Below are positions 48,501 through 55,489 of a DNA stretch of 64,000 nucleotides, piece after piece. The notes beneath the pieces are model-generated. The model worked only from the letters and a program-made list of their open reading frames with translations. It did no database searches and had not been told where the DNA came from. Source of the DNA: Microbacterium halotolerans (GTDB lineage: Bacteria; Actinomycetota; Actinomycetes; Actinomycetales; Microbacteriaceae). How positions within the stretch are numbered: position 1 is the stretch's first letter; every line of letters starts with the position of its first letter. Made by a program: the position numbers and the translations under genes. The DNA lies in assembly GCF_003569805.1 (NCBI RefSeq), contig NZ_QVLP01000018.1, positions 208,024 to 272,023 on the forward strand. The letters run 5' to 3'.

Positions 48501-49219
48501 CCGACCGGGTGCGCCATGCGATCAACATCGCGTTCTCCGGCCGCAGCGATGTCGCCGACTTCGTCTCCCGCGACACCAGCGAGCCGCTCGCCGTGCTCAC
48601 ACTCGAAGAGGCGGTGGCGGAGAGCCGTGACCGCGTGATCTTCACGCTCGGCTACGGACTCACCAAGCACGGGCGCGTGCTCAGTGACTTCGGCGAGCTG
48701 TCGACGCCCGACGGGGAGAGGCTTCTCACCGTCGGCATGACCCGAGCGCGCCGCTCCATGGTGATCGTGTCGTGCATCAGGCCCTCGGCGTTCGACGAGG
48801 GGCGCCTCGAGTACGGTGCAGCGACGCTGATGAGCATCCTGTCCGGGTTGTCCTCGCACGATCGCGAGGCCAGGCTCGAGGATCTCGCCGACCCTCTCAC
48901 TCTCGCTCTGGCGCGGGAGCTGCGCCGAATCGGCGTCGCCGTCGATGTCGACTACCGCGGACTGCTCCCGCTCGTCGCCCAGCACGGCGGCAGAGCCGTC
49001 GTCGTGGAGTCCGACCCGGAATCGCGCGGCGAATCGCTGCGCGAGTCCCTCAGACTGCGCCCCCACGTGCTGCGTCGCCTCGGCTGGCACTACGTGCGCG
49101 TGCACGCGTTCGACCTGTACAGCGATCCGGTCGCTGTCGCAGGGCGGATCGCCGCAGTCCTCGGCGTGCCCGGCGACACGCACAAGGCCGAGGGCGACAC
49201 CCAGCCGATGGACCTCTGA
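45527..49219 (+). CDS. Large SF1-helicase-like protein with degenerate ATPase motifs
   Basis: The 1230-residue protein has the layout of Upf1/Dna2-like SF1 helicases. Motif I is LPGTGGTQTI (residues 308-317), where the P-loop lysine is replaced by G313. Motif II is VIVADAAAIS (829-838), without the DE pair. Motif III-like VVAIGDPVTQKPTP, a SYRAGG segment and motif VI-like GMTRARRSMVIVS (about 1070) are recognisable. The last 120 residues (ELRRIGVAVDVDYRGLLPL, VVVESDPE) resemble a restriction-endonuclease-like fold in many such helicases, named MTES_1575 after Microbacterium. ATP hydrolysis is unlikely. GTG 45527 is preferred to 45500 because of the -10 spacing. Confidence 0.82.
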   Translation: MWRADDDAADTDSAATANPTDLGVAEPGVEVVHAADSERDRLRAAAAALGGPSPLLHFADEADAAIDVTTAHPASLPQFITGRSTLLSNLFRDEVAMRTARIAAEKITAKHVELRNVRAIDAVRLAVGVATWTTAGERFTAPVLLRPLGIRRHHTTFELKLHGGFSVNPELVRALREQYGIEVDGAQLAALAHSDGVFKPQPVIDHLRMVTRDIATFSVRPRLIVSTFADVGRAMASDLSELDHPVIDALSGHDGALQSLRGDRDVPETPHPDERSPASDTLLLDADAEQERVLSRITDGQSIVVHTLPGTGGTQTIINAVGSLVRAGKRVLVVSPRRSTLDGIRHRLAAVGLDALAVSPTSLRRDLIRAIGRNEKAVQPDVSDIDDALVRLRTVLRDYRRALVREHRTIRVSPLDAARRLTRLASLANPPSTSARLGLDALERLAGDRTDAARTLTLAARLGEFRVGPDESPWYGVSFTTTEEARSAHELAGRLQADDVPEVLERGYELISQTQMRPFSTFDELGEYLRLLSGIRDSLDRFSPTVFERPLADLIKAHMPRRESATLSGAARRRLKRLAKEYVRPGVHVGDMHRALVRIQHQRTQWQHLVDVGTVPEIPIGLADVQSQWERVTADLERLDGALSRGTRLAAMPVTRLVRTLGGLAAKSKVFDNIVERAELRAKLGALGLEPLLNELAVRHVDEGRVAEELEFAWWQSALEHLLQSDRALLGANTSVVDKLERDFRLVDEAHASASGSLLAWQLAAQWKIGIIDEPDEAEALKRVLTRGDADAAALTARAPALMRTLAPVWIASPYEAPQLPQEESFDAVIVADAAAISVAESAPAIRRARHVVAIGDPVTQKPTPFLVQPGVRPDEEAPFDGASLFESLAEILPVETLTRSYRAGGEDLSALVNDAFYGGEIVSLPWAGSYLGRGSLTVDYVEGGLGAPDPETGTVSSPDAEVARVVSLVVEHAINRPRESLMVVSANQRHADRVRHAINIAFSGRSDVADFVSRDTSEPLAVLTLEEAVAESRDRVIFTLGYGLTKHGRVLSDFGELSTPDGERLLTVGMTRARRSMVIVSCIRPSAFDEGRLEYGAATLMSILSGLSSHDREARLEDLADPLTLALARELRRIGVAVDVDYRGLLPLVAQHGGRAVVVESDPESRGESLRESLRLRPHVLRRLGWHYVRVHAFDLYSDPVAVAGRIAAVLGVPGDTHKAEGDTQPMDL

Positions 49220-49268
49220 CCCGGCTGCGCTGACCGATGGCACGCATCTGGCGCCTGAACCAGGGGCG

Positions 49269-49274
49269 TATTCT
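49269..49274 (+). promoter_or_regulatory. -10 of leaderless promoter for the 68-residue protein gene
   Basis: TATTCT is followed by GGAGGC and GTG 49281; the six-base gap is as elsewhere, although GGAGG could also serve as a ribosome-binding site. Confidence 0.4.
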
Positions 49275-49280
49275 GGAGGC

Positions 49281-49487
49281 GTGACAGCCTCGGATGATCC
49301 CCCGCAGCGACAGCGCGTCGAGCGTGTTTCCGGGGCGCGGCGCGCGCGGCTGACCAGGGTTGCAGGAACGTTGGGCGACGCGGACGCTGAGGCGACCGTG
49401 CGCGGGCACGAGCCTGGTGTGATGGCGAAGGGGGAGCGCGGCGCGAACGATCAGCGACTCCGCGCCGACGTCCCGCCCCACTACTGA
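49281..49487 (+). CDS. Small hypothetical protein
   Basis: A 68-residue, charged, probably disordered protein with SGARRARLTRVAG and a C-terminal NDQRLRADVPPHY. Similar short proteins seem to occur in Microbacterium, but I cannot name a family. It starts at GTG, 61 bases after the large helicase-like gene, and has its own promoter-like element. No catalytic motif is visible. Confidence 0.6.
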   Translation: MTASDDPPQRQRVERVSGARRARLTRVAGTLGDADAEATVRGHEPGVMAKGERGANDQRLRADVPPHY

Positions 49488-49520
49488 CGCGTCGTCACCG
49501 ACAAACGCACCGAGGAGGAA

Positions 49521-49557
49521 GCGGGCGCCGCCCGGCTCGTCCGGATGCGGCGCCCGC
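49521..49557. terminator. Bidirectional terminator between the 68-residue gene and mscL
   Basis: GCGGGCGCCGC and its perfect complement (11 bp) around a 15-base loop lie between two converging genes. Confidence 0.7.
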
Positions 49558-49577
49558 TGCGTGCGAATCGAGTCGGA

Positions 49578-49979
49578 TCAGGCGCGATCCTTGGCGAGCA
49601 GGTCGCGGATCTCGGTGAGCAGCTCCTCCTGCGTCGCACCTGCCGGCTCCTCCTCGACGGGGCGCTTCGCGGCGCGGCGCTCGGCGAGCCTGTTCATCGG
49701 CATGACCAGCGCGAAGTACACGACCAAGGCGATGGCGAGGAAGTTGATCGCAGCGGAGATGATCGCGCCGACGCCCAGCTCAGCGTCGGTCACGATGCCG
49801 GGAATCGTGACCGTCCACGCGGCGAGGTCTCCTGCGGGAACGAACGCACCGATCAGCGGATTGATGATGGCCTCGACGAATGCGTTGACGATCGCGGTGA
49901 ATGCACCGCCGATGACGACGGCGACGGCCAACTCGACCACGCTGCCGCGCATGATGAACTCTTTGAAGCCCTGGAGCAT
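49578..49979 (-). CDS. mscL: Large-conductance mechanosensitive channel
   Basis: The 133-residue protein starts with MLQGFKEFIMRGSVVELAVA, the classic MscL N-terminus, has two membrane helices (VELAVAVVIGGAFTAIVNAF and INFLAIALVVYFALVM) and a charged C-terminal helix with EELLTEIRDLLA. MscL opens under membrane tension to release solutes in hypo-osmotic shock. The ATG follows AAGGAATCCGG. Confidence 0.97.
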   Translation of the reverse strand: MLQGFKEFIMRGSVVELAVAVVIGGAFTAIVNAFVEAIINPLIGAFVPAGDLAAWTVTIPGIVTDAELGVGAIISAAINFLAIALVVYFALVMPMNRLAERRAAKRPVEEEPAGATQEELLTEIRDLLAKDRA

Positions 49980-50051
49980 CCGGATTCCTTTCCCTCGCCG
50001 ACTGATCGGCCGAACGGCACTCAGCGAAGATGCGCGAGTACTCGCGCCGGG

Positions 50052-50336
50052 TCAGGAAGACGCCGGAGCGGGAGCTTTCGCTCCGGAATCAGATGATGGC
50101 GCAGATGCGGTGGAATCTCCGGATGCCGCGCCGGAACCGGTCGCAGATGCTCCAGACGAGCCGCGGGAGTCCGTGCGGTAGAACCCCGAGCCGTTGAAGG
50201 TGACGCCGATCGAACCGTAGACCTTGCGCAGGGAGCCCCCACATGCGGGGCAGTTCGTCAGCGAAGGGTCGGAGAACGCCTGAACGGCGTCGAAGGCGTG
50301 GCCGCAGCTCTTGCAGGCGTAGGCGTATGTGGGCAA
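50052..50336 (-). CDS. FmdB-family zinc-ribbon protein
   Basis: A 94-residue protein with MPTYAYACKSCGHAFD and a second CPACGG pair, the zinc ribbon of FmdB-type regulators, followed by GVTFNGSGFYRTD and an Ala/Ser-rich disordered tail. Molecular function is unknown. It lies 21 bases after the cyclo-ligase gene in the same direction, an order conserved in actinobacteria (Rv0991c-Rv0992c in M. tuberculosis). Confidence 0.9.
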   Translation of the reverse strand: MPTYAYACKSCGHAFDAVQAFSDPSLTNCPACGGSLRKVYGSIGVTFNGSGFYRTDSRGSSGASATGSGAASGDSTASAPSSDSGAKAPAPASS

Positions 50337-50357
50337 CGGGACCTCACTCGTCGGGAC

Positions 50358-50945
50358 TCATCGCGCGAAGGTGATCGTGCGGGTGGGCGTGACGACGCCC
50401 GTCACTGGCTGATCGTGCATCTCGCGGGGCACCGCGTCCACCAACTCTGAATCATAGATCACCGCGTATATGGGAGGCCTGTTCGCCAATGACGCGAGCG
50501 TCGTGTCGTAGTAGCCGCGGCCCCATCCCATCCGCCACCCTTCGCGGTCGACGGCGGCGGCGGGGACGAACATCAGATCGACGTCATGCACGGCGAGCGG
50601 GCCGAGCGCTTCGCCGACCGCCTCCGGCACGCCGAGAGCCGTCTCGACCTCGTCGCCGTCCGGATCGGCGACGGTCCAGTCGAGCACGCCGTCGCCGCGC
50701 GAGATCGGCAGCAGAATGCGCAGACCTCGTCCCATGCTCGCGGCGAGGAAGCCGCGTGTGCCTGGTTCGGTGGGGGAGGAGAGGTAGCACGAGACGCTCG
50801 CTGCGCTGTGCGCTGCGACGAGAGCCTCGAGCTGTTCGGTGAAGCCGGCGTCCGCCTGCTGGCGCCGGGTCGGTGCGAGTGCCCGTCTGCGCTCGCGCAC
50901 CTGCGCGCGCAGCGCCCGCTTCGCGTGCCGCGCCTCGTCCGCCAT
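50358..50945 (-). CDS. 5-formyltetrahydrofolate cyclo-ligase
   Basis: The 195-residue enzyme converts 5-formyl-THF to 5,10-methenyl-THF with ATP. The N-terminal KRALRAQVRERRRAL and the late GWRMGWGRGYYDTTLA (ATP/folate site) are diagnostic. The ATG lies six bases after TACACT, so it is probably leaderless. galU is divergent 84 bases away. Confidence 0.94.
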   Translation of the reverse strand: MADEARHAKRALRAQVRERRRALAPTRRQQADAGFTEQLEALVAAHSAASVSCYLSSPTEPGTRGFLAASMGRGLRILLPISRGDGVLDWTVADPDGDEVETALGVPEAVGEALGPLAVHDVDLMFVPAAAVDREGWRMGWGRGYYDTTLASLANRPPIYAVIYDSELVDAVPREMHDQPVTGVVTPTRTITFAR

Positions 50946-50951
50946 GACTCG

Positions 50952-50957
50952 AGTGTA
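50952..50957 (-). promoter_or_regulatory. -10 of leaderless cyclo-ligase promoter
   Basis: TACACT on the minus strand, six bases, then ATG 50945. Confidence 0.55.
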
Positions 50958-51017
50958 GGCGGGGCATGGCGCATCGGGCTCGGGAGGTCATTCCGGGGGA
51001 TTGTCCGCGGCATCGCT

Positions 51018-51023
51018 TAGGGT
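51018..51023 (+). promoter_or_regulatory. -10 of leaderless galU promoter
   Basis: TAGGGT is followed by GGGGCC and ATG 51030. Confidence 0.5.
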
Positions 51024-51029
51024 GGGGCC

Positions 51030-51917
51030 ATGGAACGAGCAAAGATCAAGGCCGTGATGCCGGTCGCGGGCCTCGGCACGCGATTCCTGCCCGCGACGAA
51101 GGCGACGCCGAAGGAGATGCTGCCGGTCGTCGACAAGCCGGCCATCCAGTACGTCGTAGAAGAGGCAGTGGCCGCCGGCATCCGCGACGTGCTGATGATC
51201 ATCGGCCGCAACAAGAACGCGATCGCGAACCACTTCGATTCGGTGCCGGAGCTCGAGGGCAGGCTCACCGAGAAGGGCGACGACTCGAAGCTCGGCCACG
51301 TCACGCGTTCCAGCGACCTCGCCGACGTGCACCTGCTGCGCCAGGGGGAGCCGAAGGGCCTCGGCCACGCCGTGCACCGTGCAAAGCAGCACGTGGGCGA
51401 CGCACCGTTCGCCGTCATGCTCGGCGACGATCTGATCGACGAGCGCGACCCGCTGCTGACGAAGATGATCGAGGTCAACGAGAAGCGCGGCGTCATGGTC
51501 GTGGCGCTGATGGAGGTCGACCCCGAGACGATCTCGATGTACGGCTGCGCCTCGGTGGAGAAGACCGACGACCCGGACGTCGTGAAGGTGACCGACCTGG
51601 TCGAGAAGCCGGCCAAGGAGGACGCCCCGAGCAACCTCGCGATCATCGGCCGCTACCTGCTCACCCCCGAGATCTTCGAGGTGCTCGAGCACACCGAGCC
51701 GGGCAAGGGCGGCGAGATCCAGCTCACGGACGCGCTCAAGGAAGTCGCAGGCGATCCTGAGCAGACCGACGTGTACGGCGTGATCTTCCGCGGTCGCCGC
51801 TACGACACGGGCGACAAGCTCGACTACATCAAGGCGATCATGAGGCTCGCCGCCGACCGCGAGGACCTCGGTCCGGAGCTGCGTCCGTGGATAAAGGAGT
51901 TCGCGGCGGGTCTGTAG
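51030..51917 (+). CDS. galU: UTP-glucose-1-phosphate uridylyltransferase
   Basis: The 295-residue enzyme makes UDP-glucose for cell-envelope and storage polysaccharides. AVMPVAGLGTRFLPATKATP is the nucleotide-binding motif, followed by KEMLPVVDKPAIQYVVEEA and a late GGEIQLTDAL. Length and motifs are standard. It heads the galU-rimJ-sepX run. Confidence 0.97.
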   Translation: MERAKIKAVMPVAGLGTRFLPATKATPKEMLPVVDKPAIQYVVEEAVAAGIRDVLMIIGRNKNAIANHFDSVPELEGRLTEKGDDSKLGHVTRSSDLADVHLLRQGEPKGLGHAVHRAKQHVGDAPFAVMLGDDLIDERDPLLTKMIEVNEKRGVMVVALMEVDPETISMYGCASVEKTDDPDVVKVTDLVEKPAKEDAPSNLAIIGRYLLTPEIFEVLEHTEPGKGGEIQLTDALKEVAGDPEQTDVYGVIFRGRRYDTGDKLDYIKAIMRLAADREDLGPELRPWIKEFAAGL

Positions 51918-51937
51918 CCCGCGGCGCAGGAAGTCGG

Positions 51938-52552
51938 ATGGAATCGACGTCGGCGCACAGCCATGGGCTCGTGTCCATCCGGCTCGTCCGCCCCCGCGAC
52001 GCGCGCACGCTGCAGAACGAGCTGCAGACCAACCGCACATGGCTGAGGCCGTGGGAGGCGACGAGCCCGCGCGGCGGCGTCTCCTTCGATATGCGGCTGT
52101 CGATCAGACGGTTGCTTCAGCAGTACCGCGACGGCGGCGGCGTGCCGTTCGTGATGGAGTACAACGGCGAGGTCGCCGGTCAGCTGAACGTGTGGGGCAT
52201 CACGCGCGGTTCGTTGGAGTCGGCGACGATCGGCTACTGGGTGAGCGAACGGTTTGCGGGGCGCGGCGTCACGCCGGTGTCGGTGGCGCTGGCGACCGAC
52301 ATGTGCTTCTTCGAGATGGGCCTGCACCGGATGGAGATCTGCATCAGGCCCGAGAACGCGGCGAGCCTGCGCGTGGTGCAGAAGCTGGGCTTCCGCTACG
52401 AGGGCTTCCGGCGCAGGTACATCCACATCGACGGTGATTGGCGCGACCATCACGCGTTCGCGCTCGTGCGCGAGGATGTCCCTGACGGCGTGCTGAAGCG
52501 CTGGACGGAGGGTCGCGTGCCGCCCGACGCTGGGGCCATCCCGCAGGGGTAG
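51938..52552 (+). CDS. rimJ: RimJ/RimL-type GNAT N-acetyltransferase
   Basis: The 204-residue protein has the GNAT fold: YNGEVAGQLNVWG, SERFAGRGVTPVSVALATD (acetyl-CoA loop) and IRPENAASLRVVQKLGFRYE. It probably acetylates an N-terminal residue of a protein. ATG 51938 follows AGGAAGTCGG, 21 bases after galU. In M. tuberculosis a MoeA-like gene (Rv0994, glp) lies between galU and rimJ; it is absent here. Confidence 0.92.
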   Translation: MESTSAHSHGLVSIRLVRPRDARTLQNELQTNRTWLRPWEATSPRGGVSFDMRLSIRRLLQQYRDGGGVPFVMEYNGEVAGQLNVWGITRGSLESATIGYWVSERFAGRGVTPVSVALATDMCFFEMGLHRMEICIRPENAASLRVVQKLGFRYEGFRRRYIHIDGDWRDHHAFALVREDVPDGVLKRWTEGRVPPDAGAIPQG

Positions 52553-52609
52553 CCCGGCGTGTCTCACCGGGCGTCCGCGCGTCGAGCGCGGTATACGAGA
52601 CCTCTCGCT

Positions 52610-52615
52610 TAGCGT
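52610..52615 (+). promoter_or_regulatory. -10 of leaderless sepX promoter
   Basis: TAGCGT ends six bases before ATG 52622. Confidence 0.5.
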
Positions 52616-52621
52616 TGCGGC

Positions 52622-53842
52622 ATGGGAGGACAGGTGCTGGGCGGAGGCGTCGTCGTACTCGTCGCTGTGCTGCTCTGGCTGCTGTATCTCTTGCCGAGCA
52701 TCATGCGTCGATCGCGCTACGACGCGGCGGAGCGCAATGCGCTGCGACTGAACCGCGCCCTGCGCGTGCTCGCCGAGACCAGTGAGACTCCGGATGAGGT
52801 GCGAGTCGAGCTGACCGCACGCCAGGCGCGGTCTCAGCAGAAGGCTGCACGCAGGGCGCAGGCCGAGGTCGAGCGGCTGCAGCGCGAGCGCGAAGAGATC
52901 GAGGCGGAGCAGGTGCGCCTCGAACGCGAACGGGAGCTCGCCGAGATCGAAGAACGCCGTCAGCGGCTCGAGGCAGTGCAGGCGGAGCTCCAGCGGCGTG
53001 AGGCTGAGCGCGATCTCGACGCCCAGCGACGTGCCGACGCGAGGGAAGCCGACGCGCAGAAGCGCCTGCAGGCTCGTAGCGTCGCCGCGGCACGGGAGGC
53101 GCGCAGGGTCGAGCGTGTGCGGATGACGGTACCCGCACAGCCAGAGGAACCGGACACTGCGGCGGGCGAGAGACCGCCGCGCGATGATCGCGCCGCGGTC
53201 CGTCGACGGGTTCGCTTCGCGGCGATGCTGATCGCTCTGTCGGGGATCGCGCTCGCTGGATGGGGTGCGTGGCTTGCCCTGGCAGGCGTTGCGTTCAGCG
53301 CATGGGCGGGCTTCGCAGCGGGCGGAATCGCCCTGTTCGCAGTCGCCGCACTGACGCTGCGCCGGATGGCGCATGTCGCCCAGCGAGCCTCGGTCCGCGA
53401 GCAGCGCTCGTCGGCTTCTGGGATGAACGAGGTCGTGTCGGGCGAGGTGCGGCGCGCCGGGCTGGGTTCGGAGGCGGGTCTGCTGAACGCGGCCGATCGT
53501 GGCTGGACACCGCGGAGGATTCCCGCGCCCATGTCGACGACAGCCGGCTCGCAGGCGGCCTCGGTGGCAGCTGCGCAGGCCGCCAGGGTCGAGCTGCTGC
53601 GCGCGGCCGATGAAGAGGCGCTGCGGGAGAAAGCCGAACGCATTCGTCCCGAGCCGCTGCCGATCCGCTCCCCGCATCGCGTGGAGCGTGCGGCATCCGA
53701 TCCGGCTGCGGCGGTGGAGCCCGCGGCGACGCCCGCCCTGTCTGCAGCGGAGCCGAGTCGGTATGCAGCGATGGGGTACGTCGACGACGCCGAGATCGAG
53801 CAGCACGTCCGCACGCTGATCGCGCGCCGAGCGGCAGGCTGA
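52622..53842 (+). CDS. sepX: SepX/GlpR-like divisome membrane protein
   Basis: The 406-residue protein has an N-terminal membrane helix (GGVVVLVAVLLWLLYLLPSI), a long charged coiled coil (about residues 60-165), two more membrane segments around 200-245 and a disordered C-terminal part. Position after galU and rimJ matches Rv0996 of M. tuberculosis, GlpR of Corynebacterium and SepX of Streptomyces, which act at the division septum. The name rests on synteny and architecture. Confidence 0.75.
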   Translation: MGGQVLGGGVVVLVAVLLWLLYLLPSIMRRSRYDAAERNALRLNRALRVLAETSETPDEVRVELTARQARSQQKAARRAQAEVERLQREREEIEAEQVRLERERELAEIEERRQRLEAVQAELQRREAERDLDAQRRADAREADAQKRLQARSVAAAREARRVERVRMTVPAQPEEPDTAAGERPPRDDRAAVRRRVRFAAMLIALSGIALAGWGAWLALAGVAFSAWAGFAAGGIALFAVAALTLRRMAHVAQRASVREQRSSASGMNEVVSGEVRRAGLGSEAGLLNAADRGWTPRRIPAPMSTTAGSQAASVAAAQAARVELLRAADEEALREKAERIRPEPLPIRSPHRVERAASDPAAAVEPAATPALSAAEPSRYAAMGYVDDAEIEQHVRTLIARRAAG

Positions 53843-53922
53843 AGCCTGCAGCGACATCCGGCTGCGACCCGTTGCGAGCCATCCGCGTGCCACCTACGGC
53901 GAGGACTCCATCCGTGATCTGG

Positions 53923-53928
53923 TAACGT
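53923..53928 (+). promoter_or_regulatory. -10 of tRNA-Ala promoter
   Basis: TAACGT lies 16 bases before tRNA-Ala. Confidence 0.4.
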
Positions 53929-53944
53929 GTATGAGGTTGTTCAA

Positions 53945-54020
53945 GGGGCATTGGCGCAGTTGGTAGCGCGTCTCGTTCGCAATGAGAAGGTCAGGGGTTC
54001 GAATCCCCTATGCTCCACCA
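53945..54020 (+). tRNA. tRNA-Ala (anticodon CGC)
   Basis: Acceptor GGGGCAT/ATGCTCC, D arm GCGC/GCGC, anticodon stem TCTCG/TGAGA with loop TTCGCAA, and T arm AGGGG/CCCCT with TTCGAAT all pair. CCA is encoded (54018-54020). Confidence 0.96.
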
Positions 54021-54106
54021 TAGGAGGGTTACTAGAACCCACAGCCGCGAGGCTGCTGGTGAACAGTGATCCCCACATGGCCGCTTCACGCACGTGGATG
54101 TCAGCG

Positions 54107-54134
54107 AGAAGGCCACCCTCCGGGGTGGCCTTCT
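54107..54134 (+). terminator. Hairpin after tRNA-Ala
   Basis: AGAAGGCCACCC and its complement form a 12-bp stem with a short loop, 87 bases past the tRNA. Confidence 0.55.
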
Positions 54135-54712
54135 GGTGTTTCTGGGTGCCGTGTGCCTCGATGAACGCTCGAGTGAACGCGGCGAGGGTCTCGTCCTTGG
54201 TTCGGGCCCGTCCGGGCGGTGTCGTAGGCGGACTCGGCAGCGTACAGCTTGTCGTGGTGGTTTGAGGATCTTATCCGACCACCTCTTCGTCGACGATGCA
54301 GATGACGCCGAACAAGGCCCGATTGAGGCGTCTACCCACCTCATCGTCGGCGAGCAGGTTGTCTTCTTGGCTGTCGAGCGCGATGGGCTGGTTGTCGAGT
54401 TGCTTGTTGAGAAACGCTGAAAACCGGCCAGATGGTGGCCTCACGGAGCTCCACTACTCGCCGCTGTTCTTCGGATACCACGAAAGGGATCGAGAGAATC
54501 TCTACGAGACTTGCCTCCGGCTGGCCACCTGGAGCAAACCGCGCTCCGGTGCGAATCGGGTCGGTCGTCGTGAACGGGCCATCGGCAGCCACGACACTCG
54601 GGTTGCGATCACCACCGCCTGTGGATCGTCGCACGTCGTCGGGCTCGACGCTCAGGGCCAGAGTGAATCCTCTGGGAACTCCGCGCCGGGTCACCACCAC
54701 CGTCGTCGGGGC
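54135..54712. other. Gene-poor scar behind tRNA-Ala
   Basis: No intact gene is supported in this stretch. Short minus-strand segments in different frames look protein-like, such as FTRAFIEAHGTQKHQ (near 54180), FLNKQLDNQPIALDSQEDN (near 54390) and EEQRRVVELREATIWPVFS (near 54450), separated by stops and frame changes. The pattern suggests decay of one or more genes at a tRNA integration site. I recognise no family. Confidence 0.4.
54271..54444 (-). pseudogene. Possible 57-codon ORF or gene fragment
   Basis: An open frame from GTG 54444 codes for 57 residues including LADDEVGRRLNRALFGVICI. Composition is protein-like and less GC-biased than random frames here, but no ribosome-binding site or family is seen, and neighbouring fragments lie in other frames. 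It is probably part of a decayed gene. Confidence 0.25.
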
Positions 54713-55318
54713 TCATTTTGCCGGGCGAAGTCCAGCGATAGCGGCATCGACTGCCGCCGACGCAAGCTTGGGGTCGGTGCCTGATCTTGCAAGGAGCGCC
54801 GTACCCTCGGCCAGGACGAGGAGTAGTTGTGCTTGCGCCTGGGGAGACGATGCCGCGGTGACCTCGCCGCGATCCTGAGCCTGACGAAGCGCCTCGGCCG
54901 TCAAGCGGGTGAACTGGGAAAATGACTCCGCGACCAGAGCGGTCGCGTCGAAGTCCTGCGGCACGAGCTCAGCGACGGTATTGCCCATCATGCAGCCGTG
55001 TGGGGCGTGGGGATCGGATGCAACGGCTCCGAGCTGGGCGGGCATGATCAGCACTTCGCGTAGCGCGGGAAGCAGTGGGATGCGTGCGAGCGCCAATCGC
55101 AACGACGCTTCGTACTCGGACCAGTACAGCTTCACGGCCTCGAAGTAGAGCTGGCGCTTGTCACCGAACGCCGCGTAGAGGCTCCCGCGTTCCAGGCCTA
55201 CCCCGTCGACGAGCGCCTGGATCGACGTGCTGCCGTAGCCGGAGGCCCAGAAGACGTCGCGTGCGCTCTTGAGTGCGTCGGCCGGGTCAAACCCTCTGGG
55301 CCGTCCAGTTCTTGCCAT
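54713..55318 (-). CDS. TetR-family regulator
   Basis: The 201-residue protein has an N-terminal helix-turn-helix (ALKSARDVFWASGYGSTSIQ, LVDGVGLERGSLYAAFGDK) of the TetR type, subgroup with a C-terminal domain like AcrR/NemR regulators. The ATG is six bases after the TAGCGT -10, which lies inside a large inverted repeat shared with the divergent dehydrogenase operon. It probably represses both itself and that operon. Confidence 0.92.
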   Translation of the reverse strand: MARTGRPRGFDPADALKSARDVFWASGYGSTSIQALVDGVGLERGSLYAAFGDKRQLYFEAVKLYWSEYEASLRLALARIPLLPALREVLIMPAQLGAVASDPHAPHGCMMGNTVAELVPQDFDATALVAESFSQFTRLTAEALRQAQDRGEVTAASSPQAQAQLLLVLAEGTALLARSGTDPKLASAAVDAAIAGLRPAK

Positions 55319-55324
55319 GCAATG

Positions 55325-55366
55325 ACGCTACTACTTCTTGACTCATCATTCAAGAAGTAGTAGCGT
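55325..55366. promoter_or_regulatory. TetR operator containing divergent promoters
   Basis: A perfect 17-bp inverted repeat (arms 55325-55341 and 55350-55366, 8-base spacer). Rightward TTGACT-17-TAGCGT (55338-55366) and leftward TTGAAT-17-TAGCGT (55353-55325) are both inside it. Repressor binding would block both promoters. Confidence 0.75.
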
Positions 55367-55489
55367 TCCTATCGACTTCTGGAACGTGCGCATGTAAGTC
55401 TGCATGAGCGGCGGAGCAGAGTCATCCGACCGGTCATTGGGCTGCTCTCTCCCCCCGCCTGATGCCGCCAAGCAGATAGGACCGACAAC

